From CAWBRY01 sp963791295 (lineage in GTDB: Bacteria > Bacteroidota > Bacteroidia > Chitinophagales > Chitinophagaceae), in contig CAWBRY010000003.1 of assembly GCA_963791295.1 (NCBI GenBank), positions 1 through 64,000 of the forward strand: a DNA stretch of 64,000 nt, read 5' to 3'. The translations under genes and the position numbers were made by a program. This document shows positions 1-10,683 of this stretch, piece by piece. Below the pieces are notes generated by a model. It was not told the origin of the DNA and searched no databases. It saw only the letters and a program-made list of their open reading frames with translations. The first letter of the stretch is position 1. Every line of letters begins with the position of its first letter.

Positions 1-1407
1 GATCGCCGCGGTGTCGGATCCGACGCGGCCTACTACGCGATGCCGGCCCGGGCGACGGAGATCATCGCCGGCGTCGTCTTGGCGCTGGTCGTGCGCGGCG
101 GCTGGCTTCCGCGGTGGGTCCGAACGGTCGCCCCCGCCGGGTTCGTCGCCCTGGTGGTGGCGATGGTGCTGACGCCCGAATCGGACCGCCGCGTGGACGT
201 ACCACGGCGGCTTCGCCGTGATCGCGGTGTTCAGCGCGCTGGCGATCGTCGCCGCCCTCGGCACCGGACCCGTCCGTCAGCTGCTGCAGTCCGCGCCCCT
301 GGTGTTCCTCGGCACGATCAGCTACGGGCTGTACCTCTTCCACTGGCCGATCTTCCTGCTGCTGCAGTCGCGCTACCCGGAGCTGGACGGTTGGCAGGTC
401 CTCGCGGTCGGCTCGGCTCTTCGGCATCGGCGTGGCGACGCTGTCGTACGTCCTCGTCGAGCGGCCGATCTTGGCGACGGCACTCCTCCCCCCGGCGGGC
501 CATCGCTGGGTTGGCGGCCCGGTGCTCGCCGTCGCCGCCATCGGAATGCTGTTGCCCGTCGAGGGGCGGCCCGCACCGGTGACCGCCCTCGCCGACATCG
601 ACCAGGCCCAGCTGCACGCCATCGAGCTGCAGCCGGCCACGACCGTGGCGTCGACACCGGCGAGCGCGCGCCGTCGCGACGCCGCCCGTGGCGTCGACCC
701 CGCCGCCCGACGCTGACCTGTCGCTGCTCGTCGTCGGCGACTCGACCGCCGTCGCCCTCGGCGCCGGCCTCGTGGACCACATCCACACCTCGGCCGCACC
801 GGCGCGCCTCGCCATCGAGGCCTCGGGATCGTGCGGGATCCTGTCCGGCGGGCACTACGAGGATCCGGTCCTCGACAGCGCACTGCAGATGACGTGCCCG
901 GGCCTCGTGTGGAACGACGCCATCGAGACGATCGGGACCACGCGGCCGCGCATCGTCGTCGTCCTCGTCACGCTGGCCGACTCCTGGAGCCGGTCATGGG
1001 ACGACGGGGCGACGTGGCTGCGGGCCACCGACGAGGGGTTCATCTCCCGGGTCCGCGCCGACTACGAGCGCTACGTCACGTCGGCGCTGGACGCCGGCGC
1101 CCGCTGCGTGGCGTGGATCCGACCACCGACGTCCGCCCTGCGATCGACTGATGGCCGCCTCGAGCTCGAGGAGTCGTTCGCCGACGGCAGCCGGACGCGA
1201 TCGGCGCCGTCGTCTCGCAACTGGCGGCCGAGCACCCGGACCGGATGACGGTGCTCGACTTCGAGCAGTACTTCAGCAGCAGGGCAACGGTTCGGCGACG
1301 ATGGCCGGCCCGATGGCATCCACCTGTCGCACGAGGCGGCGACAGCGGCGTCGCGCGACTGGTTGTGGCCGACGCTGCAGGAGCTCGGTCGCAGCGGTCG
1401 GTGCTGA
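1..1407 (+). CDS. Acyltransferase-3 / SGNH-domain membrane protein (5' partial, frameshifted)
   Basis: This looks like the C-terminal part of an OafA/YrhL-type protein, which O-acylates cell-surface polymers. The frame is open from base 1, so the 5' end lies outside the window. Hydrophobic acyltransferase-3 helices come first, including the stretch SYGLYLFHWPIF. An SGNH hydrolase domain follows, with GDST near position 738 as block I and DGIHLS near 1312 as the Asp-His block. The reading frame changes at about 200, 420, 680, 1190 and 1285, yet the pieces join into one coherent protein ending at TGA 1405-1407. The many small indels look like consensus errors. It converges on the L,D-transpeptidase gene with a 24-bp gap. 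The family call is firm; the acylated substrate is unknown. Confidence 0.72.
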
Positions 1408-1431
1408 CGGCGCTCGGCGGCGCCGACCGAG

Positions 1432-2564
1432 CTACGGCCCGACGGCAGGCGGCGTGGCGGGCGGTGCCGGCACGGTCGTGGTCGTGGCAGACGGCGTGAC
1501 GACCGGCGGCGACGTCGGCGGCACCGGCTGGCCGTCGGCGCCGGGCCGGTGGACGTCGGTGGCACGGTCGTCGTGGTCGTCGTCGACGACGTCGTGGTCG
1601 TGTAGTTGGGGTCGTTCCGGTCGCAGAAGCCGGACGGCGAGCCGTAGTCCTCGGGCTCCTTGATGTCGTCGAACACGAAGACCTGCTCGCCGCTGTCGAC
1701 GAAGTTGAAGAACGTCGGCGAGATGGCGTTGGGGATGCGGATGCATCCGTGCGAGGCCGGGTGCAGCGGCACCTTGTAGGCGCCGTGGACGGCGATGCCG
1801 TAGTTGAAGTAGACCGGGTTGAGCATCCCGCCGAGGCGGCTCTCGCGCTTGCCCTCGACCTTGCGGTCGAACGGGTAGACGCCGGCCGGCGTCCAGGCGT
1901 TGCCGCAGACGCCCTTCTTGATCGGCTCGGTGCCCGTCTCGTTGCCCAGCTCCCCGGGGTCGATCGTGACCTCCTCGCACCACTCCTTACCCTTGTTGAA
2001 GTCGTTGCCGGGCGGCGCGAGCTCGCCGCTCGAGGTGTGGCTGATGAAGAGGGGCGTGTCGCCGTCGAACACGACGAGGGCCTGCTTCGGCAGGTAGATC
2101 TCGATGTGCTTGCCGGCATCGGGGCGCCGGGCGTGGAGCGGCAGCGGGTCCTGCAGCGCCAGCCACATGTCCGGCGTGACGACGCCGTCGGGCTGGTCGA
2201 ACGGGACGTTCATGATCAGCTTCTGGTAGGCCCACACCGCCATCCGCGTGAGGTCGCCGAACTGCCCGTCGATCGGACCGGGCTGGAAGCCGATGTCCTG
2301 CAGGCGTTGCTGCAGGGCCTGCACCTCGGGGCCGGCCATCCCCTGGCTCAGCGCGCGGGCGATCGTCGTCTTCGGGATCGTCGTCGTCGTCGGCGGCAGC
2401 GTCGTCGTGGTCGTGGCGGCGGTCAGGCTGGCCGAGCTGGCCACCGAGGAGGCCGGCGTCGTCTTCGGGCCGTCGGCGTCGGCATCGTTCCTGGTCAGCA
2501 CGCCGACGGCACCGACGGTGCCCACCGCGCCGACGAGCGCCACGGCAGCGATGATCGGCGCCAA
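1432..2564 (-). CDS. L,D-transpeptidase with peptidoglycan-binding domain
   Basis: The product is an exported YkuD-family L,D-transpeptidase, which makes 3-3 cross-links in peptidoglycan or attaches proteins to it. It has an N-terminal hydrophobic anchor (about residues 2-22), a Thr/Pro-rich wall-spanning linker (about 45-70), a PG_binding_1 domain (about 72-135) and a YkuD domain. The catalytic motif SHGCIRIPN puts the nucleophile Cys near residue 273, after the upstream HGAY histidine. Another Thr/Pro-rich tail follows. The tail needs a frame change near 1540 to reach the stop at 1432, so the C-terminus is less certain. The start is also uncertain: the frame opens with TTG at 2564, while a GTG near 2613 in another frame could be the real start if an indel is present. 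Confidence 0.8.
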
Positions 2565-2788
2565 CTTGGTGCCGTTGAACCTGGATCCACCACCGCGGGG
2601 AGGACGCGCTCACACCTCTGTCCTCGCGGACAGAGGTCGGGCGTCCACCGCGACCATGCGGTCAGTCTGGCGGCTCCGATGGCGATCCGGAACCCGCCCG
2701 CCGATGCCCCTCGGCACAGCTGCCAGGATGGGCGACGGGCGACGCGACGACGGCCACGCCCATCTGGACGAGAGGGAGGACGGTCCGC

Positions 2789-3609
2789 ATGGCCGACGAC
2801 GATCTGGTGGACTTCGAGTGGGACGCCTTCGACCACGACGGCAAGCAGCGGACCGTGTTCCGCATGGGCACCGGCCCGGCGGTGATCGTGATGGCGGAGG
2901 TCCCCGGGATCACCCCGAACGTCGCGGCGTTCGCCCGCCGGGTGGCCGCCATCGGGTGCACGGCGGTGATGCCGCACCTCTTCGGCCGGCCGGGCAAGGA
3001 TCCGCTCGCCGGCGGCCGGCTGGCGCACCACCGCCTACGGGCTGTCGACACTCGTGCCGCTGTGCGTGAGCCGGGAGTTCACGACGTGGGCGACGAACCG
3101 CACGTCGCCGGTGATCGAGTGGCTGCGCGCCCTGGCCGGCCACGAGCACGAGCGCTGCGGCGGGCCGGGCGTCGGCGCGGTCGGGATGTGCTTCACCGGC
3201 GGCTTCGCCCTGGCGATGGCCACCCATCCGAGCCTGCTCGCGCCGGTGCTCTCGCAACCGTCGATGCCGATGCCGATGACGAAGGCCCAGCGGGCGTCGA
3301 TCGACTGCTCGGTCGACGACCTCGACGTCGTGAAGGGCCGCTGCGCCGCCGAGGGGCTGACCGTGCTCGGCCTGCGCTTCAAGGGCGACACGTTCGTGCC
3401 GGCGCAGCGCTTCACGTACCTCCGCGAGCAGCTCGGCGACGCGTTCGTCGCCGTCGAGCTCGAGGACGAGGCGGCGAACCCGGACGCCGTCATGGCGCCG
3501 CACTCGGTGCTGACCGAGCACCTCATCGACGAGCCCGGGCAGCCGACCCGCGATCGCCCTCGACCAGGTCCTCGACCTCTTCCGCACCCGCCTGCTCACG
3601 CCAGCGTGA
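2789..3609 (+). CDS. Dienelactone hydrolase family protein (frameshifted)
   Basis: This is an alpha/beta-hydrolase of the dienelactone hydrolase family, likely cytosolic and acting on lactone or ester bonds. The start ATG follows a good GAGGGAGGA ribosome site. The nucleophile elbow reads GMCFTGG with Cys near residue 134, as expected for a DLH-type Cys-Asp-His triad. DTFVP and a later His-containing segment could supply the Asp and His. The frame shifts near 3020 and again near 3545, where the C-terminus LDQVLDLFRTRLL is recovered before TGA 3607-3609. Joined, it is about 270 residues, slightly longer than classical clcD enzymes. The substrate is not predictable. Confidence 0.75.
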
Positions 3610-3666
3610 CTGTGCCGGCGCGCAACGATCCCGTCCGTCGTTGCTAGCACTCGGCAGACTGGTCGT

Positions 3667-4526
3667 GTGCTGCGAATGCGCACGCGCCGATGGATCGAGG
3701 TGATCACGGCCGTCGCCCTGGTGGCGGCCGTCGGGGGGACCTGGTGGTACCTGCACGCCCGCACCGACCACACCACGACCGCCATCAGCATCGACGACCT
3801 GCTGCGCGAGTACCGCCGCACGACGCAGCCGTCGCCGCCGCCACCTCCACCACCGACCTCGAGCGCCGTCGCCCCGACGACGACGGGCACCACGAGCCCG
3901 ACGACCGCGAACATCACGACGCCGCCGGTGCAGCCGGCGCCGGGCGTCTACCGCTACACGACGACCGGCGGCGACGCCGTCGACGCCCTCGGCGGCGCCA
4001 GCCACCAGTACCCGGCGACGTCGACGATCACGGTCACCGTCGACGGCTGCGCCACGACGCAGCGCTGGACGGCGGCCGCCGAGCGGTGGGACGAGCTCAC
4101 GACGTGCGCCGGCGAGGCGGGGTGCAGCTGCAACGGTTCGTGTCGCTGCACCACTTCTTCGGCACCGACGACACCGAGACGTCGACGTGCGACGGCCAAC
4201 CGCGGCCGCTCGGCGCCGCCGCGGGCACCACGTGGACGGCGCGCTGCGTGGACGGCGACGAGACGGCGACGTGGACCGGCACGGTCGTCGGCGCCGAGAC
4301 GGCGACCGTCGGCGGCGAGCAGGTCGACGTCGAGCACGTCGTCGTCACCATCGACGACGGTGACGCTCGAGACAGCCAGCGCACCGAGACGTGGTACCTG
4401 GCCGGCACCGACCTCGTCGTGCGGCGGATCTCCGACATCACGACGACGGAGGGGTCACCGGTGGGCGACGTGCACTACACCGAGCACTACGAGATCTCGC
4501 TGGACTCGCTGTCGCCGTTGGGCTGA
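3667..4526 (+). CDS. Membrane-anchored protein of unknown function with Pro/Thr linker
   Basis: I do not recognise a family. The start is GTG at 3667, or ATG at 3676. A positively charged N-terminus precedes one hydrophobic segment (about residues 10-28), which suggests a signal anchor. A run of prolines and Thr-rich sequence (about 53-85) forms a linker to a roughly 190-residue extracytoplasmic domain that begins around PGVYRYTTTGGD and is rich in beta-prone, Thr/Asp/Glu sequence. The frame changes near 4120, and the second half continues to TGA 4524-4526. Its 3' end overlaps the 3' end of the convergent acyltransferase gene by 40 bp. The architecture resembles actinobacterial cell-envelope proteins; function is not assigned. 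Confidence 0.6.
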
Positions 4527-5422
4527 CCGGGCAGCCAGCGGATCGGGAACGACGCCGCCCAGTGCTCGGGCACCTCGCGCAGCAGCGTCGTCCAGCCGTC
4601 GGCCAGCTGTTGCAGCAGCTTCTCGTCCTCGGCCCGGCGGTCGGGCACGATCGGCTCCTCGAACACCAGGCGCCAGCGGCGGTGCCCGAGCGGCAGCACG
4701 TGGAACCCCACCAGCGCCGACTCGTACAGCCGGGCCAGCGTCACGGCACCCGACGGCAGCTCGGCGTCGGCGTCGAGGAACCGGACGGTGTGCATGCGCG
4801 GCTGCGTTCCCGACGCATCGTCGCCGATGACGACGAGGGCCTCGCCCCGCCGCAGCAGGGCGCCGATCTTGGCGACCGGGTCGGTGCGGAACACGACGCG
4901 CAGCCCGACCCGGGCCCGCATGTCCTCGATCGACCACGCCAGCCAGTCGTCGGCGACCAGCGCCGTGGTCGGCACCGGGATCAGCGCCGCCGGCACGGTG
5001 GTCGCCAGCTCCCAGCCGCCGACGTGGACGCCGACGAGCACGATGCCGCGCTTGAGCTCGGCCGCCTCGTGGACGTGCTCGAGGCCGACGACATCGAGGG
5101 TGGCGAGGAAGTCCTGGGGCTTGCCGAGCGCCCACAGCAGGTCGGCCGAGCGGTGGGCCTCGTTGACGAACTCGCGCCGCACGATCCGCCGCACGGCCCG
5201 GGCGTCGGGCGGCTTGCCGACGGCGTGGCCGAGGTTGACGGCGAGGACGGCGCGCTTGCCGCGGCGGACGGCCCACTCGAGGTTGCCGCCGACCCACGCC
5301 ATGCTGTGGGCCACCGACGACGGCACCCGGCTGCCGACGAAGACGGCGCCGGCGATGACCTTGCCGAGGACCCGGGCGGCCGTGCGGCCCTGCCCGAACG
5401 GCGGCTTGGCGACGTCGTCCAC
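4487..5422 (-). CDS. Lysophospholipid acyltransferase, HtrB/PatA-like
   Basis: An intact 311-residue membrane-associated acyltransferase of the LpxL/HtrB/MsbB superfamily. In actinobacteria the usual member is the phosphatidylinositol mannoside acyltransferase PatA, which transfers a fatty acyl chain to a mannose of PIM at the inner face of the membrane. The HX4E catalytic motif is present as HVGGWE (His133, Glu138). The N-terminal half has a moderately hydrophobic segment (about 20-50). The length fits the family. The PatA assignment is plausible for an actinobacterium, but no mannosyltransferase genes lie beside it, so the acceptor lipid is inferred. It is one of the few long genes here without frameshifts. 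Confidence 0.78.
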   Translation of the reverse strand: MDDVAKPPFGQGRTAARVLGKVIAGAVFVGSRVPSSVAHSMAWVGGNLEWAVRRGKRAVLAVNLGHAVGKPPDARAVRRIVRREFVNEAHRSADLLWALGKPQDFLATLDVVGLEHVHEAAELKRGIVLVGVHVGGWELATTVPAALIPVPTTALVADDWLAWSIEDMRARVGLRVVFRTDPVAKIGALLRRGEALVVIGDDASGTQPRMHTVRFLDADAELPSGAVTLARLYESALVGFHVLPLGHRRWRLVFEEPIVPDRRAEDEKLLQQLADGWTTLLREVPEHWAASFPIRWLPGQPNGDSESSEIS

Positions 5423-5474
5423 GCCCCTACCGTACGGGCAGTGGGCCCCCGGCTGGGCGATGCCGTGACCGACG

Positions 5475-5954
5475 TCAGTGCACGACCAGGACCGGGACCT
5501 TGGACTCCTTGATGATCTCCTTGGACACCGAAGGCCGGACCAGGCGGTCGAACCAGCCCCGGTGGTGGGTGCCGACGACGATGACGTCGACGTGGTGCTC
5601 CTCGGCGGCGCGCAGCACGGCGTCAGCAGGGTCGCCCTCCTCGCCGACCACCTCGGCGCCCTTCAGCCCGGACTCGTCGGCGACCTCCCGCGCCTGCGCC
5701 TCGGCGGTCTTCTCCCCGTCGGCGACGCCGTCGGGGTCGAGGGTGACGTCGGAGCGGTACGCCCACACGGCGCCGTAGGGCGCGGCGTACGGCGAGCCCC
5801 ACCCGGCGCCGTACCACGGGATCGACGCCAGGTCGACGATGTTCGTGACGTTCACCGCGAAGTACTCGGCCGTGTCGCCGAACAGCCGGTGGGCCGTCTC
5901 GGCGGCGTGGACCGAGCTCTCCGAGTCGTCGACGGCAACCAGCACGCGAGTCAT
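5475..5954 (-). CDS. Universal stress protein (UspA family)
   Basis: A single Usp domain of 159 residues. The N-terminus MTRVLVAVDDSE is the classic beta-1/phosphate-contact segment. The C-terminal block VVGTHHRGWFDRL followed by SVSKEI approximates the ATP-binding G-2x-G-9x-G-(S/T) motif, although the last glycine is replaced. The middle has an unusual Tyr/Pro/Gly/Trp-rich insertion (about residues 48-66) between beta-2 and beta-3. The gene diverges from the SnoaL-like gene with a very short intergenic gap, so the two may share a promoter region. A cytosolic regulatory or stress role is typical of the family; nothing more specific is visible. Confidence 0.88.
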   Translation of the reverse strand: MTRVLVAVDDSESSVHAAETAHRLFGDTAEYFAVNVTNIVDLASIPWYGAGWGSPYAAPYGAVWAYRSDVTLDPDGVADGEKTAEAQAREVADESGLKGAEVVGEEGDPADAVLRAAEEHHVDVIVVGTHHRGWFDRLVRPSVSKEIIKESKVPVLVVH

Positions 5955-6004
5955 GGCACAGGTGTTACCACCCGCCAGCCATGCCGATGGCCACCCAGGA
6001 CGCC

Positions 6005-6486
6005 ATGATCGGGCGCATGGTGACGCCGAGCCCGGACGAACGGGAGCAGGGCGACGAGCTGAGGGATCTCTACGAGCGGTACATCGAGGCGTTCAACGCC
6101 CGGGACGAGACAGCGTTCGTCGGGTTCTTCCACCTCCCGGTGAGCATCCTGCGGCTGCCGGTCGCCGGCGCCGACGCCACGGGGACGACGCCGATGGTCG
6201 TCACGGACCCCGATCAGCTGTGGCCCGTCCTGCCCGCGACGTGGACGCGCAGCACGATCGACACGGTCCGCGTCGTGGCCGACGACACCGCCTTCACACC
6301 GCGGGACGGCTTCGTCGAGCGGGGGCCGCGCCGCGGCCGCGCTCGAGGTGACGGTGACCCGGTGGGCCGGCGACGAGCCCTACGAGCAGGTCCACGTGCT
6401 CTACCTGCTCACCCGCGAGGACGGTCGCCTCGGGATCAAGGCGATGGTCCCGCTGGCGGTGGCCGCGCCGCCGCGCGTCGAGATCG
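6005..6486 (+). CDS. SnoaL/NTF2-like protein (frameshifted, end uncertain)
   Basis: The N-terminal half resembles small NTF2-fold proteins: a leading helix with LYERYIEAFNARDETAF, then FFHLPVSILR. The frame shifts near 6325 and continues with TVTRWAGDEPYEQVHVLYLL, a typical closing beta-strand pair, then an Ala/Pro/Gly-rich tail. Several in-frame ATGs (5981, 5987, 6005, 6017) could be the start; I take 6005 as a compromise. No stop codon occurs in the expected place, and the 3' end runs into the convergent gene, so the end is approximate. NTF2-fold proteins may be enzymes or binding proteins; no specific activity is claimed. Confidence 0.5.
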
Positions 6487-6866
6487 TCAGCGGCGGCGGC
6501 GGCTGGTGCGGCGCCCGACACGATCGGGGCCCGCCGCGGTTGGGCCGGCACGTCGATGTCGTGGGCACTGCCGACCTCGTCGGCGTCCAGCCGGACGCCG
6601 TCCTCGTCGAGGTCCACGGGGTCGGTCGGCGAATCGACGACGACGACGCCCTCGTCCTTGGGCGGGCCCTCGAGGATGTCGCGGATGGCGATCATCGCGC
6701 CCGCCATCGCCGCCCCGACGGCACCGCCCTTGCGACGCCCCTCGGCGATCATGCTGCGGTTGCGGTCGACCTCGTTGGCGGCGTGGACGCGAGCCCGGTC
6801 GGCCTCGGCCATCGCGTCGAGGTGCGCCTGCTCCTCGGGATCGCGGGCGCCGCCGTCCTCGGTCAC
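6487..6866 (-). CDS. Hypothetical protein with charged N-terminus and Gly/Ala-rich segment
   Basis: No family recognised. The start is MTEDGGARDPEEQAHLDAM. A charged helical region (about residues 10-45) is followed by GGAVGAAMAGAMIAIRDIL, a short Gly/Ala-rich stretch that could be a weak membrane segment or a tightly packed helix. Acidic sequence rich in Asp and Val follows (about 72-105). The frame stays open past 6487 into the convergent SnoaL-like gene. The nearest plausible stop, TGA at 6489-6487, needs a one-base shift, which would be in line with the many indels here. The end is therefore approximate. Confidence 0.42.
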
Positions 6867-6909
6867 GAGCCCACCTTACGGCCGTACGCTCGCTCGAAGA
6901 CTGCTCGGC

Positions 6910-8464
6910 TCACACGATCCGCGACGTCGTGTTGCCCCAGTAGCGATCGCGCAGCAGCCGCTTGTAGAGCTTGCCGGTCGGGCAGGCGGGGCAGCTCGTC
7001 GACGAAGTCGACGGTGCGCGGGCACTTGAAGTGGGCGAGGTTGCTCGCGGCAGAACGCCAGCAGCTCCTGCTCGAGCGCCGGCCCGGGCTCGATGCCGTC
7101 CATCAGCTGGACGACCGCCTTGACCTCCTCGCCGAGGTCCTCGTTGGGCACGCCGATGACCGCCGCGTCGAGGACCTTGGGGTGCGTGATCAGCAGGTTC
7201 TCGGTCTCCTGCGGGTAGATGTTCACGCCGCCCGAGATGATCATGTACGTCTTGCGGTCGGTCAGGTAGAGGTAGCCGTCGGCGTCGACGTAGCCGACGT
7301 CGCCGACCGTCGACGCGGTGCCGCTGGCGCTGCGGCTCTCGGCCGTCTTGTCGGGATCGCGCCAGTACGTGAAGTTCGTGGCCCCGTCGAACCAGACCGT
7401 GCCCGTCTCCCCCTGCGGCACCTCGTTGCCGTCGTCGTCGAGGATCAGCAGCGTGCCGGCGATGCAGTGGCCGACCGTGCCCGGGTGGGCGAGCCACTCC
7501 TCGCTGTCGCACCACGTGAAGCCGTTGGCCTCGGTGGCGCCGTAGTACTCGATGATCTTCGGGCCGAACCACTCGATCATGTCCTTCTTGACCTGCACCG
7601 GGCACGGCGCGGCGGCGTGGATGATCGTCTCGAGCGACGACAGGTCGTAGCGCGTGCGGACGTCGTCGGGCAGCTTGAGCATCCGGCTGAACATCGTCGG
7701 CACGACCTGGCTGTGGGTGATGCGGTGGCGCTCGACGAGCGGCGAGGTACTGCTCGGGGTCGAAGCGCTCCATGATCACGCTGGTGCCGCCGAGGCGCAT
7801 CGTCGCCGACACCGAGGCCTGCGGTGCCGAGTGGTACAGCGGCGCCGGCGACAGGTAGGTCATGCCCTCGCGGAAGCGGAACATCTGCTTGATGAAGCCC
7901 ATCAGCGCCAGGCCGTCGCCGGGCGCGACGTCGGGCAGCGGGCGCAGGATCCCCTTCGGCCGGCCGGTCGTGCCCGAGCTGTAGAGCATCGCCGCGCCGA
8001 GCTGCTCGTCGTCGATCGGCGTCGCCGGGAACGCGGCGATGGCGTCGTCGTAGGGCTGGAACGGCCCGATCGGCGCGTCGGCGTCGATGCAGCAGGAACG
8101 ACCTCGACCTTCGGCGTCTGCGTGGCCGCCTCGACGGCGACCTCCGCCTTGGCGACCGAGGTGAAGAAGCACCTTGGCCTCGCAGTTGTCGACGATGTAG
8201 GCGACCTCGTCGGGCGTCAGGTACGAGTTGATGCACGTGAAGTACAGGCCGCTGCGCTCGGCCGCGCCCTGCAGCTCGAAGTAGCGCAGGTGGTTCTCCA
8301 GGAACATCGCCACGTGGTCGCCCTTGACCAGGCCGGCGGCGCGGAACAGGTGGGCGAGGCGGTTGCAGTTGGCCTCGTACTCGGCGAACGTCAGCTGCTC
8401 GCCCGACGGCTCCATGAGCAGCGCCACCTGATCGGGATGTTGTGGCATGTTCCCCGGGGTACAT
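6910..8464 (-). CDS. Long-chain acyl-CoA synthetase, FadD-like (heavily frameshifted)
   Basis: An ANL-superfamily adenylate-forming enzyme that activates a fatty acid through an acyl-AMP to its CoA thioester. I choose the start at 8464 because MYPGEHA is the usual opening of actinobacterial FadD proteins; the frame then breaks within a dozen codons. The adenylate P-loop reads YSSGTTGRPKG, the A5 motif YGATEANG, and the A8 hinge region includes GGVNIYPQETENLL. The C-terminal catalytic Lys lies in PTGKLYKRLL. Frame changes occur near 8435, 8160, 8095, 7735, 7045 and 6980. Reassembled, it is about 515 residues, the normal length. Chain-length specificity is not predictable. Confidence 0.8.
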
Positions 8465-8631
8465 GCCGGCGACCGTAGTGAGATGACAGCCAGTCGCTGA
8501 GCCGTGACGCAGTGGGTCCTGGCCGCCCGGCGTTTATCACCAGATCGCTGCATGTCTCTCACCAGGGCCTTACGACCCCGTGGGTAGCGTCGGGGCACCC
8601 CCAGAGGAGATCGCCGAGGACGCAGGAGACC

Positions 8632-9693
8632 ATGACGATCTCACCCGACACCCCGAACACGGTCCCGACGCCGATCAGCCGGCTCGTGCCGCCGACGCCG
8701 ATGGACGACGCCAAGACGGCCGAGACGGTCGAGCGCATCTTCTTCGAGCTGCGCAAGGTCATCGTCGGCCAGTCCCGGCTGCTCGAGCGGATGCTCGTCG
8801 GGCTGCTGGCGCGGGGCCACTGCCTGCTCGAGTCGGTGCCCGGCCTGGCCAAGACGCTGGCCGCCGAGACGCTGGCCGACGTCGTCGGCGGGTCGTTCGC
8901 CCGCATCCAGTTCACGCCCGACCTGCTGCCGTCCGACATCGTCGGCACCCGCATCTACCGCGGCAGCACCGAGACGTTCGACGTCGAGCTGGGGCCGGTG
9001 TTCGTCAACTTCCTGCTGACCGACGAGATCAACCGGGCTCCGGCCAAGGTGCAGTCGGCGCTGCTCGAGGTGATGCAGGAGCACCAGGTGACGATCGGCG
9101 GCATCACCCACCCGGTGCCGGACCCGTTCTTCGTCGTCGCCACCCAGAACCCGATCGAGAGCGAGGGCGTCTACCAGCTGCCCGACGCCCAGCGCGACCG
9201 GTTCATGATGAAGATCGTCCTCGACCACCCGACGGCCCACGAGGAGATGGTGATCATCGACCGCATGTCGGTGAACCCGCCCGTCGCCGAGCAGGTGATC
9301 GATCTCGACGGCCTGAAGGACCTGCAGCGCAAGGCGGACACCGTGTTCGTCGACCGCAGCGTCTCGCAGTACGCCGTCGACCTCGTCCAGGCGACCCGCA
9401 ACCCGGACGTGTTCGGCCTCGGCGAGCTGCAGCCGTCGATCGGCCTCGGCGCCAGCCCCCGGGCCAGCCTCAACCTCGTCAAGGGTTCCCGCGCCCTGGC
9501 CCTGATCCGCGGCCGCACGTACGCCACGCCGCAGGACGTCTTCGACGTCGCCCCCGAGGTGCTGCGCCACCGCCTGCTGCTGACCTACGACGCGCTGGCC
9601 CGCGACATCACCCCCGACATGATCGTCAACCGCATCCTCGAGACCGTCCCGGCGACGTGGGTGTCGCCGAAGCCGAACCACGCCCTGGGCTGA
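8632..9693 (+). CDS. MoxR-family AAA+ ATPase
   Basis: An intact 353-residue MoxR ATPase, a cytosolic AAA+ chaperone-like protein that works with VWA-domain partners. The Walker A is the MoxR variant ESVPGLAKT (about residues 67-75), the Walker B is LLTDEINRAP (about 128-137), and sensor 1 is in VVATQNPIE. The ATG follows a GGAG-type ribosome site. The next gene (DUF58) begins three bases after the stop and a VWA protein follows, giving the standard moxR-DUF58-VWA module. That context implies assembly or activation of a membrane or cell-envelope complex whose client is unknown. Confidence 0.92.
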   Translation: MTISPDTPNTVPTPISRLVPPTPMDDAKTAETVERIFFELRKVIVGQSRLLERMLVGLLARGHCLLESVPGLAKTLAAETLADVVGGSFARIQFTPDLLPSDIVGTRIYRGSTETFDVELGPVFVNFLLTDEINRAPAKVQSALLEVMQEHQVTIGGITHPVPDPFFVVATQNPIESEGVYQLPDAQRDRFMMKIVLDHPTAHEEMVIIDRMSVNPPVAEQVIDLDGLKDLQRKADTVFVDRSVSQYAVDLVQATRNPDVFGLGELQPSIGLGASPRASLNLVKGSRALALIRGRTYATPQDVFDVAPEVLRHRLLLTYDALARDITPDMIVNRILETVPATWVSPKPNHALG

Positions 9694-9696
9694 GCC

Positions 9697-10649
9697 ATGG
9701 GCACCGTCCATCCACTGCGCGCCCCGGTCGAGTGGCCCGCCGGCCCGCCGACCGAGCAGGTCGCCGAGCTCGTGCGCACGCTCGAGCTGACGATCACCCG
9801 CCGGCTGGACGGGGCCCTGCACGGCAACCACCAGGGCATCACGCCCGGGCACGGCAGCGAGCCGGGTGAGGCCCGGCTCTACCAACCCGGCGACGACCCG
9901 CGGCGCATCGACTGGAACGTCACCGCCCGCACCCAGCGAGACCCACGTCCGCGACCAGATCGCCGACCGCGACCTCGAGGCGTGGGTCGTCGTCGACATG
10001 TCCGCGGCGATGCGCTTCGGCACGACGGTGGCCGAGAAGTCGCAGGCCGGGCTCGTCGCCACCGCGGCGGTCGGGTTCCTGACGGCGCGCAACCAGAACC
10101 GCCTCGGCGCCGTGCTCGTAGCCGGGCCGGAGCTCAAGGTGATGCCGCCGCGGTTCGGGCGCGATCAGGTGCGCGCCATCCTCGCCAACGCGGCGTCGGC
10201 CGCCGCCGTCGGAGGGCCTCGGCCGCTCCGACCTCGCCGGCGCCATCGACCGCGTCGCCGTCGTCAGCAAGCGGCGCGGCTTCGTCGCCGTCGTGTCGGA
10301 CTTCAGCGGCGACGAGTGGGTCGATCCGCTGGCCCGCCTCGGCATGCGCCACGACCTGCTGGCCATCTCGGTCCACGATCCCCGCGAGCTCGACGTCCCG
10401 CCGATCGGGATGGTCCAGCTCGTCGACCCGTCGACCGGGCGCCGGCGCGAGGTGCGCGTCACGGCCGCTGTCCAGCGCAGCTTCGCCGAGGCCGCCGCCG
10501 AGGAGGTCGAGCGGCGTCGCTTCGCCGTGCGCCGTGCCGGCGCCGACCTCATCGAGCTGGCCACCGACGGCGACTGGCTCGCCGCCATCGTCAGCCACGT
10601 CACCCGCCGCCGTACCCAGGCCGTCAACGTGCAGGTCCTGCGTCGTTGA
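9697..10649 (+). CDS. DUF58 domain protein (frameshifted)
   Basis: This is the MoxR partner protein with the DUF58 signature YQPGDDPRRIDWNVTAR near residues 68-84, followed by a VWA-like fold in which VVVDMSAAMRFG corresponds to the DxSxS-type region. The frame changes near 9940 and 10,210, but the three pieces together give a protein of about 317 residues with a normal ending, VNVQVLRR. Its stop is followed by a 34-bp gap to the VWA gene. DUF58 proteins are associated with MoxR ATPases; direct biochemical roles are poorly defined. Confidence 0.8.
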
Positions 10650-10683
10650 TCGGCACCCCCACCATGCACCGAGGATCCCCCCG

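Noticed and set aside
1749..2885. Long open frame (378 codons) on + opposite the L,D-transpeptidase
   Set aside because: It is a GC-rich antisense shadow: Arg/Asp/Gly/Val-rich, no family motifs, and it covers a gene with a clear catalytic motif.
8641..10137. 498-codon open frame on - opposite moxR and DUF58
   Set aside because: Antisense shadow of well-supported genes; composition is low-complexity Arg/Val/Asp.
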